From Paenibacillus antibioticophila (GTDB lineage: Bacteria > Bacillota > Bacilli > Paenibacillales > Paenibacillaceae): 64,000 bases of DNA. Below are positions 9,725 to 16,607 of the stretch, piece by piece. The DNA is taken from contig NZ_HG005140.1 of NCBI RefSeq assembly GCF_000455265.1, forward strand, positions 455,877-519,876, read 5' to 3'. The first letter of the stretch is position 1, and the number at the start of each line of letters is the position of its first letter. A program made the translations under genes and the position numbers. The notes under the pieces were generated by a model that worked only from the letters and a program-made list of their open reading frames with translations, was not told the origin of the DNA and made no database searches.

Positions 9725-9752
9725 TTGAAAACTATTTTGTTTATGTTACAAT
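9725..9752 (+). promoter_or_regulatory. Sigma-A promoter of the rightward sugar operon
   Basis: TTGAAA (9725-9730) and TACAAT (9747-9752) are separated by 16 bp, 45 bp before the ATG at 9797. On the opposite strand a TATAAT-like -10 box (9547-9552) could serve the repressor operon. The 287-bp intergenic region 9510-9796 holds these sites and the operator, with no gene. Confidence 0.6.
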
Positions 9753-9796
9753 GACTCTCGTAAGGCCTAAAACGCTATCATTAGGACGGTGACAAG

Positions 9797-10960
9797 ATGA
9801 GTAATCACAAACTGGCGCAATTGCTTGCGCAAAAATCCGATCAATTAATTCAAGGCTGTATCAAGGTGGCTCATGATGGTACGAAATTATTTACCCCTGA
9901 CGGGATTGCTAGTTATGATGCGCTGTGGGTGCGCGATTTTGCTTATATGGTTGAATACGCTTCCGAGTTCCTCCAACCGGATGATATCCGGGCCGCGATT
10001 GACTTCGTTATAGGAGGGCGGCGCGAGGACGGCTGGCTGCCTGACCGTATTTATGCCGACGGATTAGGCGTGTATGCCGCAGGTGTGGTAGAGAAGCCGG
10101 TGGGGGAAGCCAATCTGGATAATACACCGTTCCTGGCGTATGTCGTATATTTCTATCTCCAGTCTCTGGACGAAGCGAAAGCTCGCCAGCTATTCGGCAA
10201 GTGGGCTGGGGCTCTCGATCAAGGCATGTCGCTGATTCCGCTTAGTATGGAAGGACTAGTCTACAATGATCCGGCCAAGCCGCATTCTCCATATGGATTT
10301 ACCGATACCATCGGCAAGACCGGCGAGCTGTTCATGGAATCGCTCCTCTTCTGGCGGGCCTGCCGCTTCCTGCAGGAATTGCACGAGAAGTACGGGCAAT
10401 CGGCTGTAGCCAAGTCATATCGTGAGCAGGCGGCCGCGATTGAACGGAGTATCTTCAAGCTCTACGATTCGTCCCGCAAGGGCTTCTACGCGGCTACCGG
10501 GGAGTGCAGGCAACTGGACATCTGGGGCATCGCATATTTGCTGTACATTGGCTTCCCGGCGGACGACATCCGTGAGGATCTCCTGACCTTCCTGCATGAT
10601 AACTATGAGGCCTATGCCTACAAGGGCCAAATTCGTCATCTGCTGCAAGGGGAATACTGGGAGCGTCTGCTCATCGATGTACCGCATGAGGAATATCAGA
10701 ATGGAGCTTATTGGGCAACGGCCAGCGGCTGGGTGATCTGGTGTCTGGCTCAGAAGGATGGCAAGCTCGCGGCTCAAGCCTTGAAGGATGTGGCGGACAG
10801 CTTCGTGAACGACGGCATCTTCGAGTGCTTGAATGAAGGCTACAGCAAGCTGGACAGCTTCGTCGTCAGCGCGACCAATGTGTATGGAGCATATCAACGG
10901 TTGGTGCAGGAGCAAGCGCAGGCCTTCATCCAGGCCGTGGATGAACTGGAGCAGCTCTAA
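9797..10960 (+). CDS. Putative six-hairpin (alpha/alpha) glycosidase, family unknown
   Basis: I do not recognise this 387-residue cytoplasmic protein as a named family. The composition is helix-rich with many aromatics. A 'WVRDFAYM' block (WVRD at 44-47) resembles the 'WLRD' block of the GH125 enzyme in the same locus and of other (alpha/alpha)6 glycosidases. Acidic pairs occur in 'GRREDGWLPDR', 'YGFTDTIGKTGELF' and near 'GAYWATASGWVIW'. No signal peptide is present. The ATG follows GGTGA. It begins the rightward operon, and its TAA overlaps the next ATG by one base. From context it probably cleaves an imported glycoside and hands the freed sugar to FucI and the kinase. That role is inference. 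Confidence 0.6.
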   Translation: MSNHKLAQLLAQKSDQLIQGCIKVAHDGTKLFTPDGIASYDALWVRDFAYMVEYASEFLQPDDIRAAIDFVIGGRREDGWLPDRIYADGLGVYAAGVVEKPVGEANLDNTPFLAYVVYFYLQSLDEAKARQLFGKWAGALDQGMSLIPLSMEGLVYNDPAKPHSPYGFTDTIGKTGELFMESLLFWRACRFLQELHEKYGQSAVAKSYREQAAAIERSIFKLYDSSRKGFYAATGECRQLDIWGIAYLLYIGFPADDIREDLLTFLHDNYEAYAYKGQIRHLLQGEYWERLLIDVPHEEYQNGAYWATASGWVIWCLAQKDGKLAAQALKDVADSFVNDGIFECLNEGYSKLDSFVVSATNVYGAYQRLVQEQAQAFIQAVDELEQL

Positions 10961-11916
10961 TGTCAGCCCGGGATCAAGTGCTGGTGGCTGGAAGTGCCAA
11001 CATTGACATCATGCTCCAGGTTCCACGCACGCCACATCAGGGCGAGTCGCTGGTGGTGGCCGGGCAGCGCACCGGACTTGGCGGCAAGGGCTCTAACCGG
11101 GCCATTGCCTTACAGCGGCTGGGGCTGGACGTGCAGTTCTGCTGCAAGCTGGGACAAGATAGCAGCGGGGACCTTGTATTTAGCAAGCTACAGGCTGAAG
11201 GAATCGGAACCCGGCTGGTGAAGCGGGATGAGCATGTCGGTACGGGAACCGCTTATATCATGGTTGAACCCAGCGGCAAAAATACGATTTTGTCTTATTT
11301 GGGCGCGAACAATGCTTTTACCCAGACGGATATTAACGAGATCGTGGATCAATTGTCGTCTTTCTCATTTTTATCCCTGGAGCTGGAGTGCAGCCTTTCC
11401 TTAATTGAGCAACTGCTATATCACGGTCGGAAGCAGGAAAAGGTCATCATTGTGGACGCAGGACCTGTGCGTGAGATCGAGCTTAGTGAATTTCGGGATG
11501 TGGACGTGTTCAGCCCGAATGAGACGGAGGCGGCTCAGTGGACGGGCTTTGCCGTAGATACGGAAGCAGCGGCGCGCGAGGCTTGCCGCTACTTGTATGA
11601 GGCAACGGGCAGTAAGCGGGTGTTGCTCAAGCGTGGAGAGGATGGCGCTATGCTGTATGATGGTCAGGATATCCGGAACTTCCCTGCCTACCGCGAGGCG
11701 GGACAAGTGGTCGATACCACGGCGGCAGGAGATTGCTTCATGGGCGCATTGACGTTAGGTATGGCCCGGAAGATGCCGCTGGACCAGGCTATTTATTATG
11801 CCAACGTGGCAGCGGCCATTGCGGTGACCCGGTCGGGTGCGGCTACTTCGCTGCCAACGGGAGCAGAGGCGGATGAGATGTTCACCAAGGCTTGTGAAGG
11901 GGGTTACGTCAAGTGA
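10960..11916 (+). CDS. PfkB/ribokinase-family sugar kinase
   Basis: The 318-residue protein has the ribokinase fold. The N-terminal substrate signature 'GQRTGLGGKGSNRAIAL' lies near residues 35-50 and the C-terminal ATP/anion-hole motif is 'DTTAAGDCFMGAL'. That motif has an Ala where the family consensus is DTxGAGD. Its Asp is the catalytic base. It phosphorylates a free sugar with ATP in the cytoplasm. The ATG overlaps the previous stop (TAATG) and the 3' end overlaps the epimerase by 4 bp, so the three genes are translationally coupled. Between a FucI-type isomerase and a ribulose-phosphate-type epimerase, the likeliest substrate is the ketose FucI makes, D-ribulose or D-allulose. Ribokinase activity on ribose cannot be excluded. 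Confidence 0.88.
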   Translation: MSARDQVLVAGSANIDIMLQVPRTPHQGESLVVAGQRTGLGGKGSNRAIALQRLGLDVQFCCKLGQDSSGDLVFSKLQAEGIGTRLVKRDEHVGTGTAYIMVEPSGKNTILSYLGANNAFTQTDINEIVDQLSSFSFLSLELECSLSLIEQLLYHGRKQEKVIIVDAGPVREIELSEFRDVDVFSPNETEAAQWTGFAVDTEAAAREACRYLYEATGSKRVLLKRGEDGAMLYDGQDIRNFPAYREAGQVVDTTAAGDCFMGALTLGMARKMPLDQAIYYANVAAAIAVTRSGAATSLPTGAEADEMFTKACEGGYVK

Positions 11917-12578
11917 CAAACAAACTATCGTTATCCATTATGTGCGCGGATCAGCTTAACCTGAAGGGAGCGCTGGAGGATGCGGCGCACATTCGGGCGA
12001 ACTTTATTCATGCCGATATTATGGACGGCAACTTCGTGCATAACATCACGCTGGGCTTCGACCAACTGCGGATGCTGGCCGAGAACTCGTCTGTTCCGGT
12101 GGATGCCCACCTGATGGTCAGTAATCTGGATATGGCGATTCCGCTGGTGCTTGATACGGGATGCAGCCATGTCTGCTTCCATATCGAGGCAACCCATACG
12201 CCGATCCGTTATTTGCGTCAAATCCGCGAGAGCGGCAAGCAGGCCGGGATAGCTATCAATCCGCACGGCTCTATCGACTTCTTGCAGCATTTGCATCAGT
12301 ACGTGGATTACGTCCTGGTCATGACTGTAGAGCCTGGCTTTGCCGGGCAGAAGTTCCTGGAGCATACGGCGCTGAAGATCAAGGAAATCCGTGAGCTGAT
12401 CGGTCCGAACAAGGACATTATGGTCGACGGCAATATCGGTCTGGACAGTGCCCGGCTCTGCCGCGAGTACGGAGCTAACGTATTTGTACTCGGCACCTCG
12501 GTAGCCTATAGCCAGCAGCAGATCAATGAAGCACAGATCCAGACCTTCCGCGATAAGCTTGATGTTCCGGTACAGTGA
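11913..12578 (+). CDS. Ribulose-/allulose-phosphate 3-epimerase family enzyme
   Basis: The 221-residue TIM barrel belongs to the ribulose-phosphate 3-epimerase family. The metal and acid/base residues are visible: His33 and Asp35 in 'FIHADIMDG', His66 in 'DAHLMV' and Asp172 in 'MVDGNI'. 'VMTVEPGFAGQKF' is also conserved. The N-terminal block reads 'LSIMCAD' rather than the 'SILSAD' usual in housekeeping Rpe; D-allulose-6-phosphate epimerase (AlsE) has a similar Met-Cys there. It therefore either makes D-xylulose-5-phosphate from D-ribulose-5-phosphate or D-fructose-6-phosphate from D-allulose-6-phosphate. It starts at GTG 11913 inside the kinase stop and is the last gene before a strong terminator. 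Confidence 0.85.
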   Translation: MTNKLSLSIMCADQLNLKGALEDAAHIRANFIHADIMDGNFVHNITLGFDQLRMLAENSSVPVDAHLMVSNLDMAIPLVLDTGCSHVCFHIEATHTPIRYLRQIRESGKQAGIAINPHGSIDFLQHLHQYVDYVLVMTVEPGFAGQKFLEHTALKIKEIRELIGPNKDIMVDGNIGLDSARLCREYGANVFVLGTSVAYSQQQINEAQIQTFRDKLDVPVQ

Positions 12579-12581
12579 TCG

Positions 12582-12698
12582 TGCCGATTGGCAACCCTCG
12601 AGTTAAAATCATATCACAAGCAAGTGACTGTGCGCTGGGATGCGTCTGTTCACTTGCTTTTTTGCCATTTACAACGAAAAAAATTCAGTTTAAGTGCG
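12582..12698. repeat. Direct repeat, copy 1 (blocks A and B adjacent)
   Basis: Block A (12582-12604, 23 bp) recurs identically at 13638-13660. Block B (12606-12698) recurs with only a few changes at 13904-13999. Here A and B touch; in copy 2 they are 243 bp apart. Block B contains a terminator and the 3' end of a small minus-strand gene. Confidence 0.85.
12618..12663 (+). terminator. Terminator of the sugar kinase/epimerase operon
   Basis: A perfect 10-bp stem (AAGCAAGTGA/TCACTTGCTT) with a 22-nt loop is followed by a T-tract. It lies 40 bp after the epimerase stop, inside repeat block B. Confidence 0.8.
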
Positions 12699-12866
12699 TT
12701 CATCTAATATCGACTCCGGATATGTCATCGTATCGGTTGTGGTCTCCTCAATCAGCCCGTTGTCCCGGGTTACATTTCCGCCTCCGAGTCCTTCGTTGAT
12801 CATACGGTCAATGTCCAGAAAATACTCTTCCCTGCTGTCCTTGTCTTTTTGCTTACGCGTTGTCAT
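12690..12866 (-). CDS. Small hydrophilic protein, 58 residues
   Basis: A short frame runs from ATG at 12864-12866 to TAA at 12690-12692. GAGGAG lies 10 bp upstream. The product is basic at the start (MTTRKQKDKD) and acidic afterwards. It has a Gly-rich turn ('NEGLGGGNV') and the stretch 'DNGLIEETTTDTM'. No signal peptide or membrane segment is present. I have an impression of similar small conserved proteins in Bacillota but cannot name a family. Its last codons and stop lie inside the duplicated block B, and it converges with the epimerase gene, so block B may be a shared terminator. The good ribosome binding site and ordinary amino-acid make-up support a real gene. Confidence 0.65.
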   Translation of the reverse strand: MTTRKQKDKDSREEYFLDIDRMINEGLGGGNVTRDNGLIEETTTDTMTYPESILDERT

Positions 12867-12935
12867 CTTGCATGCGCTCCTCTATATGGTGATTGATCTG
12901 TCCATAACAGTGTGCCCGGAGTCGGAAAGATCATT

Positions 12936-13451
12936 CTACTTTTCTTTTATAGCAAAAATATACGTTTTTCCCCCTGATTCCCACGTTGCATCGATTTTGA
13001 AGCCTCTGTAATTCATTTTACCGGGTTCAAACTGTGAATTTAGGGCAGATGTTGTGTTCTTGCCAAGAACAAAGCTGAAACTATTATTTTTATTAGTCAA
13101 GGAAGTCTCAGGAGATAGCTTGTCCGGATATAAATAATTGCCATCAGAACTGAGCAAGATATCTTTAACTGTAACCTCGATGGGTTGATCTCCCTCAAAT
13201 TTCAGGAGCACTGTCTCTGTTGTCTTTATACTTTTGATTTCAGCCAAAGATTCATCTGCAAAGAAGGCTTTGAAGGTATCCATCGAATTCAGTTCCTGAT
13301 TTACGGGGGTACAAGCAATTACATGTTCTCCGGCAATTACTCTGAGTTTATGCTCTTCGCTCATTTCCCTTACTTCTTCATTGTCTCCTGTACAGCCACT
13401 CAACCCCAACAAAAACAGCAGAAGCACTACACCTTGTTTGATATAAAACAA
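12936..13451 (-). CDS. Lipoprotein of unknown function
   Basis: The 171-residue product has a short hydrophobic signal and a lipobox 'LSGC' about residue 20, so it should be a membrane-anchored extracellular lipoprotein. The mature part is rich in beta-forming and charged residues and matches nothing I know. The start is uncertain. The frame opens at a TTG (13451) directly after AAGGAG, which is too close for normal initiation; an internal GTG at 13427 would shorten the signal peptide. It lies between the two copies of the A/B direct repeat and has no operon partner. Its lower-GC, less biased codon use than the flanking operons would fit recent acquisition. Confidence 0.7.
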   Translation of the reverse strand: MFYIKQGVVLLLFLLGLSGCTGDNEEVREMSEEHKLRVIAGEHVIACTPVNQELNSMDTFKAFFADESLAEIKSIKTTETVLLKFEGDQPIEVTVKDILLSSDGNYLYPDKLSPETSLTNKNNSFSFVLGKNTTSALNSQFEPGKMNYRGFKIDATWESGGKTYIFAIKEK

Positions 13452-13637
13452 CTCCTTTACTTCATTTCAATTTTTTAAAAATTTCCTGTTGCTGTTTGAC
13501 CATGTTCCTGCTAATATAAAAGAGCATTAATTTTGGAAAGCTAATATTCGGTATATTTCAGGAGTCTTTCCAAGCAGATAATTTTTGACCACTTCCCTTT
13601 TGGGGTAAGTTAAGGCCATACGGACAGCCGGGTCAAA

Positions 13638-13999
13638 TGCCGATTGGCAACCCTCGAGTTGCCTTATTGATTGAGTTAAAAGCTCAAATTTTATAAGTTG
13701 GTTACTTTACAACCAGTGCATTTGCACATCAACTTGTGAAACGGTCAATAAGAGTGGTAAAGGCGATTATTTGCTATATAGACTCTGATCAACGGGATAT
13801 ATTTGAATATTAAGGGACTTTCCATGAGATCTAGGATTTTATGGACTGGCGGATGACGGCCGAGGACTGGCCTGCGTCTGTCATTAGAGCTTTCTTAATA
13901 TTGAAATCATATCACAAGCAAGTGACTGTGCGCTGGGGTGCGTCTGTTCACTTGCTTTTTTTGCGCCGTTTACAACGAAAAAAATTCAGTTTAAGTGCG
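13638..13999. repeat. Direct repeat, copy 2 (blocks A and B split by 243 bp)
   Basis: Block A is identical to 12582-12604. Block B (13904-13999) matches 12606-12698 except for a G/A change and a short indel after the T-tract. The intervening 243 bp begins with 'GCCTTATTGATTGAGTTAAAA'-like sequence whose GAGTTAAAA also occurs at the A/B junction of copy 1. This suggests copy 1 arose by an internal deletion. Confidence 0.8.
13916..13962 (+). terminator. Terminator hairpin in the leader of the polyamine operon
   Basis: The same 10-bp stem as at 12618-12663 is followed by seven T, about 100 bp upstream of the carboxynorspermidine synthase start. It may simply stop upstream transcription or may act as an attenuator. 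Confidence 0.7.
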
Positions 14000-14000
14000 A

Positions 14001-14032
14001 GTTCAAAAGTCACAAAAGATGACTTTTTGAAC
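14001..14032 (+). promoter_or_regulatory. Hairpin just upstream of the polyamine gene start
   Basis: GTTCAAAAGTCA pairs with TGACTTTTTGAAC with one bulged base and a 7-nt loop. It ends about 30 bp before the ATG, near the ribosome binding site (AGGAG at about 14048). It could protect the mRNA or control ribosome access. Confidence 0.5.
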
Positions 14033-14063
14033 ATCCTCTTACAGGACAGGAGAATGATGAACA

Positions 14064-15320
14064 ATGGGAAAAGCGTTAATTATCGGATGTGGCGGCGTGG
14101 CTTCAGTAGCCATTCATAAATGCGTCCAAAACAGTGAAGTATTTGAAGAAATCTGCATCGCCAGCCGGACGAAGTCCAAATGTGACGACCTGAAGGCCAA
14201 GCTCGACGGAGGCAAGACCAAGATTACGACCGCTCAAGTCGATGCTAACAATGTTGATGAGCTGATTGCGCTCATTAACGAAGTGAAGCCTGACATCGTG
14301 ATGAACCTGGCTCTTCCTTATCAGGACCTGACGATTATGGACGCTTGCCTGGCAACCAAGACCAACTACATGGATACCGCGAACTATGAGCCGGAGGATA
14401 CGGCGAAATTTGAATACAAATGGCAATGGGAATACCGGGAGCGCTTCGAGCAAGCCGGAATTACCGCCCTGCTGGGCAGCGGCTTCGATCCGGGTGTAAC
14501 TGGCGTCTTCTCCGCTTACGCGCTGAAGCACTATTTTGACGAGATTGAATATATCGACATTCTGGACTGCAATGCCGGCGATCATGGCTATCCGTTTGCA
14601 ACCAACTTCAACCCTGAGATCAATATCCGTGAAGTATCGGCTAACGGAAGATACTGGGAGAACGGGGAATGGATCGAGACGAAGCCGATGGAAATCAAGC
14701 GCGTCTACAACTTCCCGGAAGTCGGCGAAAAAGATATGTACCTGCTGTACCATGAGGAGCTTGAGTCCCTTGCAGAGAACATTCCTGGCTTGAAGCGCAT
14801 TCGCTTCTTCATGACCTTCGGTCAAAGCTACCTTACCCACTTGAAATGCCTGGAGAATGTCGGCATGACCTCGATCGAGCCGATCGAATTCGAAGGCAAG
14901 CAGATCATTCCGCTGCAATTCCTGAAGGCTGTGCTGCCTGATCCGTCGTCCCTCGGTCCTCGTACCAAGGGCAAGACGAATATCGGCTGCATCTTCAAGG
15001 GGAAGAAAGACGGCAAGGATAAAATGTACTACGTATACAATGTGTGCGACCATGAGGCCTGCTTCAAGGAAGTCGGCTCTCAGGCTGTAGCTTATACTAC
15101 CGGCGTCCCTGCCATGATCGGTGCGATGATGCTGATGACAGGGAAATGGAACAAACCGGGCGTGTACAATATTGAAGAGTTTGATCCGGATCCATTCATG
15201 GATGCGTTGAATAAATGGGGATTGCCATGGCAGGAGAGCTTCGATCCGGAGCTGGTGGATGCCTATCCGGAGGACCAACCCTCTTCCGAGACTGCACGGG
15301 AAACGGAGTTCGTAAGATAA
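14064..15320 (+). CDS. Carboxynorspermidine/carboxyspermidine synthase (dehydrogenase)
   Basis: The 418-residue protein belongs to the saccharopine-dehydrogenase family. An N-terminal Rossmann motif 'IIGCGGVASVA' (from residue 5) binds NADPH. 'LLGSGFDPGVTGVFSAYAL' and 'NAGDHGYPFATNFNPE' are typical of the carboxynorspermidine synthase branch. The enzyme condenses aspartate semialdehyde with putrescine or diaminopropane and reduces the imine, giving carboxyspermidine or carboxynorspermidine. The decarboxylase follows one base after the stop, so both steps of the alternative polyamine pathway are encoded together. The ATG is 12 bp after AGGAG; an upstream ATGATG is out of frame. A terminator and a hairpin in the leader suggest regulation after initiation. 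Whether the product is spermidine or norspermidine cannot be told. Confidence 0.9.
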   Translation: MGKALIIGCGGVASVAIHKCVQNSEVFEEICIASRTKSKCDDLKAKLDGGKTKITTAQVDANNVDELIALINEVKPDIVMNLALPYQDLTIMDACLATKTNYMDTANYEPEDTAKFEYKWQWEYRERFEQAGITALLGSGFDPGVTGVFSAYALKHYFDEIEYIDILDCNAGDHGYPFATNFNPEINIREVSANGRYWENGEWIETKPMEIKRVYNFPEVGEKDMYLLYHEELESLAENIPGLKRIRFFMTFGQSYLTHLKCLENVGMTSIEPIEFEGKQIIPLQFLKAVLPDPSSLGPRTKGKTNIGCIFKGKKDGKDKMYYVYNVCDHEACFKEVGSQAVAYTTGVPAMIGAMMLMTGKWNKPGVYNIEEFDPDPFMDALNKWGLPWQESFDPELVDAYPEDQPSSETARETEFVR

Positions 15321-15321
15321 A

Positions 15322-16449
15322 ATGCGCTTTGATGACCTGCCTACACCATGTTATGTAGTAGACGAGAGTCTGCTGGAAAAAAACCTGAAGATTCTAGGCG
15401 GTATCATGGAACGCACCGGGGCCAAGATCATTTTGGCCCAGAAGGCGTTCTCGATGTACACCACCTACCCGCTGATCGGCAAATACCTGAGCGGTACAGC
15501 TGCCAGCGGCTTGTATGAGGCCCGTCTGGGGCATGAGGAAATGGGCAAGGAGAATCATGTGTTTGCCCCTGCCTACCGGGATGATCAAATGGATGAAATT
15601 GTGGAGCTGTGCGACCATGTTATCTTCAATTCGTTCTCCCAGGTGGAGAAGTATCGGGAAAAGGTGCTTGCGGCCGGAAAAAAAATCGGTCTGCGCATCA
15701 ATCCGGAATGCTCCACTCAAGTAGGTCATGATATTTACAACCCTTGTGCCATTGGCTCCCGGTTCGGCGTAACGATCGGGCAATTCCGTCCAGAGCTGAT
15801 GGAAGGCGTCTCCGGCTTCCACTTCCATACTCTGTGCCAGCAGGATTCTGATGATCTCGCGACAACGCTCGATGCGATTGAAGAGAAATTCGGTCCTTGG
15901 CTCTCGGAGCTGGAGTGGATCAACTTCGGCGGCGGTCATCATATTACCCGTGAGGACTATAATATTCCCCTGCTGGAGCAATGCATCAAGCGGATGCAGG
16001 AGAAATACGGTCTGGAGGTCTATCTGGAGCCGGGCGAAGCAGTAGCCTTGAACGCCGGATTCCTGATCACCACTGTACTGGATACGATGCATAATGGAAT
16101 GGACATCGCTATCGTCGATGCTTCCGCCTCCTGCCATATGCCGGATGTGCTGGAAATGCCTTACCGCCCGCCGCTGCTCGGCTCCGGTGAGCCTGGGGAA
16201 AAGGCGCATACCTATCGTCTGGGCGGACCAACTTGTCTTTCGGGCGATAACATCGGCGATTATTCGTTCGACCAGCCGCTCAAGCCAGGCGACCGCCTGG
16301 TGTTCGGCGACATGGCCATCTACTCGATGGTGAAGAACACCACCTTTAACGGCATGCCGCTGCCTGCCCTGGTTTACCAAGACAAGAACGGTGATTGTGA
16401 AGTGATTCATGCATTTGGCTATGAGGACTTCAAGATGAGATTGGCTTAA
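15322..16449 (+). CDS. nspC: Carboxynorspermidine decarboxylase
   Basis: The 375-residue protein is a fold-III PLP-dependent decarboxylase of the NspC group. Lys41 in 'IILAQKAFS' should form the Schiff base. 'SGFHFHTLCQQ', 'NFGGGHHIT' and 'YLEPGEAVALNAG' are cofactor-binding blocks. 'GPTCLSGD' carries the active-site Cys of the partner subunit. It removes CO2 from carboxy(nor)spermidine to give (nor)spermidine in the cytoplasm. The ATG comes one base after the synthase TAA, with GGA-type ribosome binding sequence inside the synthase end. A strong terminator follows within 10 bp, so the operon has only these two genes. Confidence 0.92.
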   Translation: MRFDDLPTPCYVVDESLLEKNLKILGGIMERTGAKIILAQKAFSMYTTYPLIGKYLSGTAASGLYEARLGHEEMGKENHVFAPAYRDDQMDEIVELCDHVIFNSFSQVEKYREKVLAAGKKIGLRINPECSTQVGHDIYNPCAIGSRFGVTIGQFRPELMEGVSGFHFHTLCQQDSDDLATTLDAIEEKFGPWLSELEWINFGGGHHITREDYNIPLLEQCIKRMQEKYGLEVYLEPGEAVALNAGFLITTVLDTMHNGMDIAIVDASASCHMPDVLEMPYRPPLLGSGEPGEKAHTYRLGGPTCLSGDNIGDYSFDQPLKPGDRLVFGDMAIYSMVKNTTFNGMPLPALVYQDKNGDCEVIHAFGYEDFKMRLA

Positions 16450-16456
16450 AAAAGAT

Positions 16457-16492
16457 AAAGCGCGAGGGCTGCGGCCTTCGCGCTTTTTTTGA
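16457..16492 (+). terminator. Terminator of the polyamine operon
   Basis: A 13-bp stem (AAAGCGCGAGGGC/GCCTTCGCGCTTT) with a 4-nt loop is followed by a T-tract. It starts 8 bp after the nspC stop. Confidence 0.85.
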
Positions 16493-16607
16493 GTGATGTA
16501 TTAGTTCGAGGTCGTGGAGTACTACACTAACTCAATCCCCATCCTCCGCTCCTGCAATACCGGATATTCCATTCCTGTAGTCGACAAAAGGCAGCTACTT
16601 GTACGGC

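Larger units (their letters stand above)
13452..14063. other. Gene-free leader region upstream of the polyamine genes
   Basis: This 612-bp stretch has no convincing gene. It holds block A of the direct repeat (13638-13660), a 243-bp AT-rich segment of no recognised origin, block B with its terminator (13904-13999), and a hairpin just before the 14064 gene. A 92-codon frame at 13841-14119 crosses these structures and looks spurious. Confidence 0.6.

Noticed and set aside
13841..14119. 92-codon plus-strand frame in the polyamine leader
   Set aside because: It crosses a terminator, a hairpin and the start of the real gene, and looks random.
14103..15278. Long minus-strand frame (391 codons) opposite the carboxynorspermidine synthase gene
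   Set aside because: It is the mirror of a highly biased gene, has no ribosome binding site and no family motif.
15394..16410. Minus-strand frame (338 codons) opposite nspC
   Set aside because: It shadows a well-supported PLP decarboxylase and its product resembles nothing.
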